From: a virus | IMG/VR virus record: IMGVR_UViG_3300030390_001407 | Span: 1 to 24,312 of that record | Reading direction: 5' to 3' (one strand) | DNA: 24,312 bases | Part shown: piece after piece, positions 7,406-16,100 of the stretch | Layout: each line of letters begins with the position of its first letter | Numbering within the stretch: the stretch's first letter is position 1 | Translations under genes and position numbers: made by a program | Notes under the pieces: model-generated | The model's input: the letters and a program-made list of their open reading frames with translations, nothing else | Databases searched by the model: none | What the model was told of the DNA's origin: nothing

Positions 7406-8548
7406 ATGAGTTTTGAAGTAAAAGCAGTTGACGGAAATGTCGAAGAAAAATCAAAAGCGCAAGTTGAAGAAACGCTATTAAAAAAACATGAAGAACAATT
7501 TGAAGATTCTACAGATAAACCTGTTGATGACGGAATTGATCGTGTAAATTTTAATAGTCAAGGAGCGCCAGAAGTAAAAAGTGAGAAAGTGAAAGAAGAG
7601 TCTTTACCAGAATTTTCTGACACAGACGTTCTTTCATATATTAAGAAAAGATACAATAAGGATATTAATTCTGTTGATGAATTGTTTGCGGAAAAAGAGG
7701 CAAACCCTGATTTACCAGAAGACGTATCTAAGTATTTAAAGTATAAGCAGGAAACTGGTCGTGGCATTAATGACTTCATTAAATTACAAGAAGATATTGA
7801 TGGCATGGAGGAAGATGCTATACTTACTAGCTATTATCGGTCTACCGAAAAAGGGTTAGATGAAGAAGATATTCAGGACATTATCTCAGATAAATTTTTA
7901 TACGATGAAGATTTAGATGATGAAAAGGATATTAGAAAAATGAAATTAGCTAAAAAACGAGAGCTTGTAAAAGCTAAAGACTTTTTGAATGAGCAAAAAG
8001 ATAAGTATAAAGTTCCTCTTGAGTCAAGTGGGGATGGATTATCTAAAGATCAACAAGAAAGTTATAGAGCTTACAAGAAATCAGTCGAGGACTCTGAAAG
8101 TTTTGCGGAGCAAAATAAAAAGAAGTATGATTATTTTTTAAATAAAACCGAGTCGGTTTTTAACAATGATTTCAAAGGTTTTGATTTTTCAGTTGGTGAT
8201 AAAAATATTTCTTTTAAACCAGGAGATGCACAAGAATTAAAAAATCGTCAACTAGATGTCAATAATTTTATTGGCTCATTTGTTGGAGAAGATGGTTTAA
8301 TAAATGATGCTGAAGGATATCATAAGGCGCTATCGGTGGCTATGAATCCTGATAAGTTTGCTAAACATTTTTACGAACAAGGTGTTGCTGCAACTATAGA
8401 CAATGTTTCTAGAAAATCTAAAAACATAAACATGGATGTAAGACAACAATCACAGTCAGTTTCTAAAAATGGAATAACAATTAGACCTGTTAGCAGAAGT
8501 AATGATAACGGAAAGGGACTCAAAATTAGAAGTATTAAAAAACAGTAA
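7406..8548 (+). CDS. Putative capsid scaffolding protein
   Basis: A 380-residue, highly charged, Asp/Glu/Lys-rich protein with predicted long helices and almost no Cys or Trp. The N-terminal ~70 residues are acidic and disordered. A central part (ISDKFLYDEDLDDEKDIRKM, KAKDFLNEQKDK) is helical. The Ser/Arg/Lys-rich basic tail ends GLKIRSIKKQ. Composition, length and position between portal and major capsid protein are those of phage scaffolds such as T7 gp9, whose basic C-terminal segment contacts the coat protein. No protease signature is visible, so removal would not involve self-cleavage by a recognisable domain. It has its own candidate promoter upstream and ends 11 bp before the capsid gene. 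Confidence 0.7.
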   Translation: MSFEVKAVDGNVEEKSKAQVEETLLKKHEEQFEDSTDKPVDDGIDRVNFNSQGAPEVKSEKVKEESLPEFSDTDVLSYIKKRYNKDINSVDELFAEKEANPDLPEDVSKYLKYKQETGRGINDFIKLQEDIDGMEEDAILTSYYRSTEKGLDEEDIQDIISDKFLYDEDLDDEKDIRKMKLAKKRELVKAKDFLNEQKDKYKVPLESSGDGLSKDQQESYRAYKKSVEDSESFAEQNKKKYDYFLNKTESVFNNDFKGFDFSVGDKNISFKPGDAQELKNRQLDVNNFIGSFVGEDGLINDAEGYHKALSVAMNPDKFAKHFYEQGVAATIDNVSRKSKNINMDVRQQSQSVSKNGITIRPVSRSNDNGKGLKIRSIKKQ

Positions 8549-8559
8549 AATTTTAAATT

Positions 8560-10020
8560 ATGGCAGTAAATGCAACACCAGGATTTGACTTGCAGCCAAG
8601 TGCGCAACAAACTCCTTTATCAACAAATTATATAAATAACTTTGATTTCTTAAATCAATATCTTCCAGATGTTTATGAGAAAGAATTTGAACGTTATGGA
8701 AACCGATCAGTAGCATCATTCTTGAGAATGGTAGGTGCTGAAATGCCTTCTAACTCTGACCTTATTAAATGGGCAGAACAAGGAAGGCTACACACAAAGT
8801 ACCAGGCAGTAACTTCAGCAGGAGCCGCTGGAGTTGACAACGCTGTTTGGACTATTCCTAACAACATCCAAAATTTTAACCCAGCATTAGGTGGAACATC
8901 TAATCAGGCAGCTTTTAGAGCAGGTCAAACGGTTATGATTTCTGATAATACAACAGGTTCTGCTTTGCAAAACAAAGGTATTATTACAGTAGCTCCTACA
9001 GCTGCAAACCCAAATCAAGTAACAATTGCATATTACGAAGCAGGTGGTCAAACTATGGCTGCTGGTGTTTCTTGTGATATCTTTATTTATGGTTCTGAAT
9101 TTGCTAAAGGTGTAGAAGGAATGCAAGGATCTTTAGAATCTGACGATTTCTTTTTTCAAAACAAGCCAATTATAATCAAAGACAAGTATTCTGTTTCTGG
9201 TTCTGATATGGCTCAGATTGGATGGGTAGAAGTTACATCTGAAGGTGGAGCATCTGGATACTTATGGTACATGAAATCAGAGCATGACACAAGACTTCGT
9301 TTTGAAGATTACCTAGAAACAGCAATGATCGAAGCAGTACCAGCGGCAGCAGGTTCTGGAGCAGGAGATTATCTTCAAGGTGTAGGTGCAGGATTAAGTG
9401 CAGCTGATTCTTCTGGATCAGAAGGTATCTTTTATGTAGTTGGAGAAAGAGGTAATGTTTTTGGTGGTGGAAACCCAGTTGCTTTAGCTCAATTTGATCA
9501 AGTAATTCAAAGACTTGATAAGCAGGGATCTATTGAAGAAAACGTTATTTTTGTAAACAGACAATTTTCATTTGATATTGACGATATGTTAGCGGCACAA
9601 AACTCTTACGGAGCAGGTGGTACTTCATATGGTTTATTTGACAATGATAAAGATATGGCTCTTAACTTAGGGTTTACAGGTTTCCGTAGAGGTTATGATT
9701 TTTACAAGTCTGACTGGAAATACTTAAACGATCCTACTATGAGAGGTGGTATAAACGCAGGTGCGGTAAACGGACTTTTAGTTCCAGCTGGATCTACAAC
9801 TGTTTATGATCAAATCTTAGGTAAAAACGCTAAGAGACCATTCTTACATGTACGTTACAGAGCTTCAGAAACTGAAGACAGACGTTATAAGTCTTGGATC
9901 ACTGGTTCTGCTGGTGGAGCAAAAACTTCTGATTTGGATGCAATGGAGGTAAACTTCTTGTCTGAAAGAGCTGTGTGTACTTTAGGTGCAAACAACTTCT
10001 TCTTATTCCAAAACGCGTAA
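8560..10020 (+). CDS. Major capsid protein (HK97-type fold inferred)
   Basis: A 486-residue protein placed after the scaffold-like gene. The N-terminus (FLNQYLPDVYEKEFERYGNR) is a helical N-arm. Residues ~118-178 form a Gly/Thr-rich beta insertion (AGQTVMISDN through CDIFIYG). The C-terminal part (LHVRYRASETEDRRYKSWIT and the last ~35 residues) resembles capsid proteins of uncultured marine Bacteroidota podoviruses. About 400 copies of such a protein build a T=7 shell; that copy number is family knowledge and is not seen here. Codon use departs from neighbours: by hand count about 23 AAC versus 10 AAT for Asn, with more TTC as well, as expected of the most abundant virion protein. A strong hairpin terminator follows. 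Confidence 0.85.
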   Translation: MAVNATPGFDLQPSAQQTPLSTNYINNFDFLNQYLPDVYEKEFERYGNRSVASFLRMVGAEMPSNSDLIKWAEQGRLHTKYQAVTSAGAAGVDNAVWTIPNNIQNFNPALGGTSNQAAFRAGQTVMISDNTTGSALQNKGIITVAPTAANPNQVTIAYYEAGGQTMAAGVSCDIFIYGSEFAKGVEGMQGSLESDDFFFQNKPIIIKDKYSVSGSDMAQIGWVEVTSEGGASGYLWYMKSEHDTRLRFEDYLETAMIEAVPAAAGSGAGDYLQGVGAGLSAADSSGSEGIFYVVGERGNVFGGGNPVALAQFDQVIQRLDKQGSIEENVIFVNRQFSFDIDDMLAAQNSYGAGGTSYGLFDNDKDMALNLGFTGFRRGYDFYKSDWKYLNDPTMRGGINAGAVNGLLVPAGSTTVYDQILGKNAKRPFLHVRYRASETEDRRYKSWITGSAGGAKTSDLDAMEVNFLSERAVCTLGANNFFLFQNA

Positions 10021-10040
10021 GTAGTTAGTAGTTAATATTT

Positions 10041-10095
10041 AAGGAAGGTGAACGGCATACATGCAAAAAGTTCTCTTAGTAACCTTCCTTTTTTT
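10041..10095 (+). terminator. Rho-independent-type terminator after the capsid gene
   Basis: A perfect 9-bp stem AAGGAAGGT (10041-10049) / ACCTTCCTT (10082-10090) runs into a T tract (10089-10095). The 32-nt loop can fold further: GAAC (10050-10053) pairs with GTTC (10070-10073), enclosing GCAT/ATGC (10055-10058/10061-10064). It lies 20 bp after the capsid stop. No TAnnTTTG box lies between it and the next gene, so downstream expression would need read-through or another promoter. Confidence 0.8.
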
Positions 10096-10122
10096 ATATA
10101 AATCAAATTAAATTATATTATT

Positions 10123-10878
10123 ATGAATAAAAGTAAACCAGAATTTAAGGCGAAAGCCTATCGTCTGACAGGAAACAAGGCGCCTTTGTCTTATATGTTA
10201 TCCTCTAGACACTCAACAAGATCTCCTTTATTATATTTTGACGAAGAGGAAGGTACTAATAGACCTTTGCGTTACGCAAAAAATCAAAAAAGCCCTTTCG
10301 AAGATGAGCAAGATGGTAATGCAATTTTAGAGCCTATTGTTTTTGAAGACGGAATGTTAATGGTGGAAAAATCAAACCAAGTTTTGCAAAAATTTCTTCA
10401 CTTACACCCTAGTAATGGTAATGTGTTTCAAGAAATAAACAAAGAGCGAGATGCTAGTGCGGAACTAGAAATTGTTGAAATGGAAATTGAAGCTCAAATA
10501 GAAGCTAAAAAAATTACAAAAGATATTAAAAAACTAACTCAAGTTTGTCGTGTATTAATGGGTAATGGAGTTCAAAATATGACTTCTCCTGAACTTAAAA
10601 GAGATTTACTTGTTTATGCTAAACATAATCCAGAAGACTTTTTAGACACAATTAATGATCCTATGCTGGAGCTTATGGATGATGTTCATCAATTTTTTAA
10701 TGCTACACTTTTGACTTTTAGAAATAATGGTAAAGATGTTTATTACAATCTTCCTAATAATAAAAAGAAAATGATGACTATTCCGTTTGGAGAAGATCCT
10801 CATTTTATTGTAGGATCTTTTATGCAAAGTGATGATGGATTAGAAGTGTATAAACTTCTTAAAAACAAAATAAAATAA
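10123..10878 (+). CDS. Conserved head-region protein of unknown function
   Basis: A 251-residue protein. The N-terminal ~75 residues are basic and extended (KAKAYRLTGNKAPLSYML, SRHSTRSPLLYFDEEEG, RYAKNQKSPFEDEQDG). A helical acidic middle follows (EINKERDASAELEIVEMEIE), then a folded C-terminal part with an IPFGEDPH/FIVGSF motif. I recall proteins with this PLSYML-SRH and KSPF-x-DEQDGNA pattern next to capsid genes in marine phages, without known function. It has no signal peptide or membrane segment. Position after the capsid terminator and before the connectors suggests a minor head, decoration or DNA-binding virion component. The basic N-terminus would suit DNA or capsid-interior binding, but that is inference. 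Confidence 0.7.
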   Translation: MNKSKPEFKAKAYRLTGNKAPLSYMLSSRHSTRSPLLYFDEEEGTNRPLRYAKNQKSPFEDEQDGNAILEPIVFEDGMLMVEKSNQVLQKFLHLHPSNGNVFQEINKERDASAELEIVEMEIEAQIEAKKITKDIKKLTQVCRVLMGNGVQNMTSPELKRDLLVYAKHNPEDFLDTINDPMLELMDDVHQFFNATLLTFRNNGKDVYYNLPNNKKKMMTIPFGEDPHFIVGSFMQSDDGLEVYKLLKNKIK

Positions 10879-10883
10879 AACCT

Positions 10884-10891
10884 TATCTTTG
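10884..10891 (+). promoter_or_regulatory. Putative Bacteroidota-type -7 promoter element (TATCTTTG)
   Basis: TATCTTTG matches TAnnTTTG, in the 45-bp gap before the 92-aa gene and 32 bp ahead of its ATG. It is identical in its eight bases to the element at 11263. The upstream -33 position lies in the A-rich end of the previous gene and shows no TTTG. Confidence 0.45.
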
Positions 10892-10923
10892 TTTTTTATT
10901 AACCCATTAAAACTTTTTATAAA

Positions 10924-11202
10924 ATGGTAAAATTTCTTAAAGTAAAAAACGCTCCTATCACTGGTCAATTGATTAGTCTTGATGGAGTAAAAGCAGTTGC
11001 TACGGCAACAGCTACAGCGGTAACGGTTACAATCGACTATGTTGATGGAACTACTACTACAGTAACAACAGCGGCTCAAGTGGCTCATGATGTTTATACG
11101 TCTATATTAGACAATATGGAAACAGCACTAGCTACATCTTGGCAGAACCCTTATTTTGAGGTAACTCTTCCAAAAGCTGTTACAAGTATTGTTAATGCAT
11201 AG
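10924..11202 (+). CDS. Small Thr/Val/Ala-rich protein, possible head decoration protein
   Basis: A 92-residue protein starting MVKFLKVKNAPITGQLISLD, with a run of alternating Ala/Thr/Val beta strands (VKAVATATATAVTVTIDY), a GTTTTVTT turn and a C-terminal amphipathic part ending TLPKAVTSIVNA. Composition is that of a small secreted or virion beta protein, but there is no signal peptide. It is flanked by its own candidate promoter and a terminator, making a single-gene transcription unit. That suits a product needed in high copy, such as a capsid cement protein. The assignment is inferred from size, composition and context; I know no characterised homologue. Confidence 0.65.
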   Translation: MVKFLKVKNAPITGQLISLDGVKAVATATATAVTVTIDYVDGTTTTVTTAAQVAHDVYTSILDNMETALATSWQNPYFEVTLPKAVTSIVNA

Positions 11203-11226
11203 TATTATTAATTAATCAATACCTAA

Positions 11227-11260
11227 AGAGGCTCTAAAAAAATAGGGCCTCTTTTTTTTT
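11227..11260 (+). terminator. Rho-independent terminator between head and tail gene blocks
   Basis: An 8-bp stem AGAGGCTC (11227-11234) / GGGCCTCT (11245-11252), with one G-U pair and a 10-nt A-rich loop, is followed by eight more T (11253-11260). The GC-rich stem stands out in the AT-rich background. It lies 24 bp after the 92-aa gene stop and only 2 bp before a TAnnTTTG promoter box. Confidence 0.88.
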
Positions 11261-11262
11261 GC

Positions 11263-11270
11263 TATCTTTG
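11263..11270 (+). promoter_or_regulatory. Putative Bacteroidota-type -7 promoter for the tail operon (TATCTTTG)
   Basis: TATCTTTG followed by TAAAAA sits immediately behind the terminator T tract and 15 bp before the ATG at 11286, leaving a leader of perhaps 10 nt. The terminator-then-promoter arrangement makes this the best supported promoter in the window. A -33 TTTG is not evident. Confidence 0.6.
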
Positions 11271-11285
11271 TAAAAAGAATTAATT

Positions 11286-12251
11286 ATGCCAATAAATGAT
11301 GTAAGAAATACGGTATTAGCTATAGCGAATAAAAACAACTATGGATATATTTCTCCGCAAGATTTTAATTTGTATGCGCAACAATCTCAAATGGACATGT
11401 TTGAAGATTATTTTTACCAATACAACAATCAGCTTACTAAAGAAAATCAACGCATGTCTGGAACTGGATATGCAGATATAACAAAAGGATTGTTAGAGGT
11501 TATAGATACTTTTTATGTAAACAAACCTTTATTAAACATATCATCAAGTGTTTCGCCAAATTTATATACACTGCCTTCTGATTATTATTTGATTAATAAG
11601 ATGCTGGTATACACAAAAGAATTAGCTTCTGGAACTACAACCTCCGTCAACGGAGGATCTACGGCTGTAAACGATTCTACAGCGGATTTTATATCAAGAG
11701 GTGTTGTTGCTGGAGATATAGTATCTACAATTACAGGAGGGGTTGTTTATAACACCGTAGTTTCACAGGTTGTAAACGCAACTAACCTTGTAGTATTTCC
11801 AACTCCAGGAGCGCAAGTTTGGGATAATATTGGAAAAACATATAACATATATTCAGCTAGTAGTATTATTGAAGCAGAAAGAGTAGCGCAAAGTAAAATC
11901 ACTATGCTAAACAACTCTGTTTTGACAAAACCAAATATAGGGTATCCAGCATACACACAAAACGCATTAGCTGCGGAAGCTTTTCCAATTACAATAAATA
12001 AAACTGGTCAACTAACTTCTCAGTATGTTAGATATCCATTACCTCCAAAATGGACTTTTGTTTCAATAACTTTAGGAGAGCCTATGTTTGATGCTAGTCA
12101 AGCTGATTACCAAGACTTTGAATTGCCATTGTCAGACGAGCCTGAGCTAATAGCAAAAATATGTAAATATGTAGGTTTAGAAATCAGAGAAGCTGACGTG
12201 TATGCATTTGGAACAGAGGCATTAGCAAACGAACAACAAACACAAGGATAG
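11286..12251 (+). CDS. Head-tail connector / adaptor-type virion protein with inserted beta domain
   Basis: A 321-residue protein. The N-terminal ~110 residues are helical and aromatic (ISPQDFNLYAQQSQMDMFED, YNNQLTKENQRM), ending in a strand YTLPSDYYLINKMLVYT. Residues ~112-195 are a Ser/Thr/Val/Gly-rich beta insertion (NDSTADFISRGVVAGDIVS through NIYSAS) with a different character. The C-terminal part returns to the host fold (SQYVRYPLPPKW, LPLSDEPELIAKICKYVGLE), ending in a helix. It opens the tail gene block and is followed immediately by the gp11-like adaptor. In related phages this slot holds a portal-binding ring protein. The perfect hairpin at 11641-11656 marks the start of the insertion. 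Confidence 0.65.
   Translation: MPINDVRNTVLAIANKNNYGYISPQDFNLYAQQSQMDMFEDYFYQYNNQLTKENQRMSGTGYADITKGLLEVIDTFYVNKPLLNISSSVSPNLYTLPSDYYLINKMLVYTKELASGTTTSVNGGSTAVNDSTADFISRGVVAGDIVSTITGGVVYNTVVSQVVNATNLVVFPTPGAQVWDNIGKTYNIYSASSIIEAERVAQSKITMLNNSVLTKPNIGYPAYTQNALAAEAFPITINKTGQLTSQYVRYPLPPKWTFVSITLGEPMFDASQADYQDFELPLSDEPELIAKICKYVGLEIREADVYAFGTEALANEQQTQG
11641..11656. repeat. GC-rich perfect hairpin inside the connector gene
   Basis: CCTCCGT-CA-ACGGAGG forms a 7-bp perfect inverted repeat (or 6 bp with a TCAA loop) with no T tract after it. It falls within the codons for T-S-V-N-G-G at the left edge of the beta insertion. Its C-ending codons (ACC TCC GTC AAC) are unusual for this AT-rich gene. 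Confidence 0.7.
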
Positions 12252-13175
12252 ATGGGATATATAAATGACTACGCGTATTATGAAAATTCAGGAAATATTC
12301 CCAACGATGCTAATTGGGGTTCATATCAATATATTTCTTTGTTTGATATAGTTAACAATTTCATGTTAATGTATCAGGGAAACCATGAATTAATTAATAA
12401 CATTGAAAGGTATCAAATTTTATTTCATGCTAAAAGAGGAATTCAGGAATTAAATTATGATGCAATGAAGGAAATAAAAATCCTTCAATTAGATGTCACA
12501 ATGGATTTAAGATTTATACTGCCTCAAGACTATGTTAATTGGGTTAGAGTTTCTGTTCACAAAGATGGCTTGTTAATGCCTTTGACAGAAAATATTCAAA
12601 CAAACTGGTCTGGAGCATATCTTCAAGATAATAATGCTAACATATTATTTGATCAAGACGGAAACGTATTAAAACCTCAACAATCAGAACTTGATTTAGA
12701 GCGTATAATGCGTGGAGGAAAAAGTATTTATTTAAATGAAGGAAATCCATATCATGGATCTGAAGGGTACTGTTGTGAGGGAAGATGGTTTTTTGATTAT
12801 GCTATTGGTAGTCGTTTTGGTTTAAACACAGAAACAGCTAATTGTAATCCTACATTTACAATTGACAAACAATCGGGGGTAATTAACTTTAGTAATATTT
12901 CTAACGCAGCTTCTATTGTTTTAGAATACATTTCTGATGGAATGGAAAATGGAGTAGACGAAAATGTTCAGGTTAATAAGTTGTTTGAAGAATATATTTA
13001 TGCTTACATTAAATATTCTATATTAAACGGAAGACTTGGGGTAACAGAGTATGTTGTTAATAGGGCTAGAAAAGACAAATCGTCTTTGTTAAGAAACGCT
13101 AAAATTAGATTAAGTAATATTCACCCTGGAAGACTCTTAATGAATATGAGAGGTAAGGATAAATGGTTAAAATAA
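12252..13175 (+). CDS. Tail tubular protein A-like head-tail adaptor (T7 gp11 position)
   Basis: A 307-residue protein starting directly after the previous stop (TAG then ATG). The N-terminal half has helical segments NWGSYQYISLFDIVNNFMLM, NNIERYQILFHAKRGIQELN and strand LRFILPQDYVNWVRVSV. The middle is variable and Cys-containing (SEGYCCEGRWFF). The C-terminal half has helices (VNKLFEEYIYAYIKYSIL, EYVVNRARKDKSSLLRNAKI) ending with a basic MRGKDKWLK. I recall strong conservation of the ERYQILFHAKR and LPxDYVNWVR region in marine and crAss-like podoviruses. By order (capsid, adaptor, very long hub) it corresponds to T7 gp11, which closes the portal and seats the tail nozzle. The next gene begins 1 bp after the stop. 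Confidence 0.7.
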   Translation: MGYINDYAYYENSGNIPNDANWGSYQYISLFDIVNNFMLMYQGNHELINNIERYQILFHAKRGIQELNYDAMKEIKILQLDVTMDLRFILPQDYVNWVRVSVHKDGLLMPLTENIQTNWSGAYLQDNNANILFDQDGNVLKPQQSELDLERIMRGGKSIYLNEGNPYHGSEGYCCEGRWFFDYAIGSRFGLNTETANCNPTFTIDKQSGVINFSNISNAASIVLEYISDGMENGVDENVQVNKLFEEYIYAYIKYSILNGRLGVTEYVVNRARKDKSSLLRNAKIRLSNIHPGRLLMNMRGKDKWLK

Positions 13176-13176
13176 T

Positions 13177-16100
13177 ATGCCAAAAACTACAACAAATTTT
13201 ATATTAGGTAAAATGAATAAGTCTGTGGATGAAAGAATTCTTCCAAAAGGACAATACATTGATGCCTTGAATATTAGGCTAGGAGCTACGGAAGCTACTG
13301 AAATAGGTGCTGTTGAAAACTCTAAAGGAAACAATCTTCTTGCCACTATAAAATATGGAGGATCAAATTTATCTGGAAACGCAAAGTGTATAGGAGCTTA
13401 TGAAGATGGCATGAGAGAAACTATTTATTGGTTTATTCATGATAAAACTAATTTAATTGCTCCTGGAGGCAAGGTTAGTTTGATAGTGTCTTACAACACT
13501 GTTAACGGAACTCTTCAGTATCATGTAATTTCAACATCTGTTTTAAATTTTAATGATAAATATTTAATTACAGGAATAGATTTAGTCGATGGAGAATTAT
13601 TGTTTTTTACAGATGATTTTAATCCGCCTCGCGTAATAAATGTAAAAAGAAATTACCCTGATCCTATCGCAAACGTAGATCAGTTTACTGAAGACTACAT
13701 AAGTGTGGTTGTAAAGCCTCCAGGGTTTGAAGATTCTGTAGGTACTCATATACCATTACCAGTGCCAGGGGTAGAGTTAGTTACCCTTCCAGGTAATGAA
13801 AACTATATGGAAGAACGATTTATTTGTTTTGCTTATAGATATAGATATTTAGATAATCAATATAGCGCTACATCTTTATTTACAAAACCTGCGTTTGCTG
13901 CAAGTAATTTTAGTTTTGATACCAGAAACTATAACAATACTGGAATGACAAATCGTTATAACGGAGCTGTTATAACATTTAGTACTGGTAATGAATTAGT
14001 TTCAGAAATTGATTTATTATACAAAGACACAACCTCTAATATTATCTATGTAATTGAAAGATTTAAAAAATCAGATTTTGGATGGGCAGACAACACAAAC
14101 AAAACATACTCATTTACAAATAGTAAAATATATACTACATTAGGATCTGATGAATTGTTAAGACAATATGATAATGTACCTCGTTTTGCAAAAGCACAAA
14201 CAATAATGGGTAATAGATTGTATTACGGTAATTTTATAGATGGATATGATTTTAAAAGAAACAGCCCTGAGGGAAGTAATATTTCTTTAGACTATTCTAC
14301 TTCGTACATTTCTAAAGATCTTTCTATTCAAGCTTTACCTACTGGCTCTCCTGTTACTGGTAATATTTATACTATAAATTCATCGGCATCAACATCTGTA
14401 GAAAACTCTAAAGTAACAATTAATTTTGATGAAATAGCCGATAAATTAAAAACAGGAGCAGTAGTTTCTTTTGATTTTAATCTTACTCATGATCAGATAA
14501 ACGGTACAACAGCTACAACTTGTTACATTGCTAATGATGAATTTAAAAATGAAAATTTTAATTTACAATTAAGCATTACTTTAGATCAAGACTATTCTAG
14601 TCCTTATGACTTCTTTATATCTGGTCAATTTCAAGATGCCTTTGGAACAGGAACTTTAGCTGATGGAAGGTTTTTGCCAATACTTGATGCTCAAGACGGA
14701 AATTCTTTAACAGACTTATTTAATAATGCTTTAGTTGCTCCTGCCGAACAATGTGTTTTTGTAAAAAGTAATAGTAGCATTACTGATGCCTCAGGGCAAC
14801 AAGGTGTTGCTATTACCGCAGTTCCAGGTAGTAATAGTTTTGATTTGCAAATTCTTGCAATGAAATTTACTTCTACTGATCTTAGTCAATCCACTTCATT
14901 TTTTGAGTATTTTAGATTCATAAATGCTGAGACTTCCTTTTCAGCTGATGCCGATACAAGTAGTCTGCATAGCAATAGAGATTATGAGACAGGTATTGTT
15001 TATTTGGATGATTACGGTAGAGCTTCTACTGTTTTAGTTTCAGAGTATAACACCATATATATTGAGCCTGCTGATTCGGTTACTAAAAACAACATTCAGG
15101 TTCAAATAAATAGCACAGCGCCTTACTGGGCAACAAAATATAAATTTGTAGTAAAGCCAAGTTTAGCAAATTACGAAACTATATTTTCTAATTTCTTTTA
15201 CATTAGACCTTCTGACAACATGATCTTTTTTAAATTAGAAGGGGATAACGCAAGTAAAGTTGCAAAAGGGCAAACATTAATTGTAAAAAGAGATGTTTCA
15301 GGAGCATTAACAAGATTAGAAAAATGTGAGGTTTTAGATGTGACACCAGAAGCTGCTAATTTTTTACAAGATGCTGGTGAAACTGATGAAACTGAAAGTC
15401 AATTGGGTGGACTTTATATGCAAATTAAAAACCAAAATTTTAATGTTGCACTTAGTGAAGACTCTGTTATTGAGTTTGGCAATATATACGCTGCAAGTGA
15501 CAAAAGAGGTTGTACTACTAAAAGGCAAATAGGGTATCCTTGTTTTACAACAGATACTGATCCGACAACAGGTGTAGTTACGACAAACAATTATACTGTT
15601 CCAGGAGGATCTGTTATAAAGATAAGGTTTAGAGCAAACAGGTCTGCGGTTAATACTCTTAATGGAGCAGAACATTTCCAATGGATATGGGAGCAAACTT
15701 TTGTAGCTTCTAAAGATTATAGTGATTTAAGGTTTTGGTACAATGGAGATAATATAAATATTGCTTTAGCTCAACCTGGAAATGTAAACGGATTTGGTGC
15801 TGATGATGTTGTTGCTACTTATGACACTACTGTTTATCAGCCTTCTGATTCACCTTCTGATCCACCTATAGGCCCCTACGGTTTTGCTGCAAATGTTCCA
15901 TGTGAATTTTTTAAAGTCCGACTTGCCTTTTGTCAAGATGTTAATAACATAGGAGATGAAAATTTTCCTTTGTATTTGGGTATAAACAGCGGTATCCCTG
16001 GAGCTTATAGAGCATTTAACGACAGGGACTCAAGTATTGAGGCAGATATTACAGTGTTTAGATCTGATAGTTTATTAATTTTTGAATCTGAACCATTAGA

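Noticed and set aside
15364-15696. 110-codon open frame on the - strand inside the hub gene
   Set aside because: It lies wholly antisense to a clear 1607-residue protein; its product is Cys/Ser-rich with no domain-like pattern, as expected from reversed AT-rich codons.
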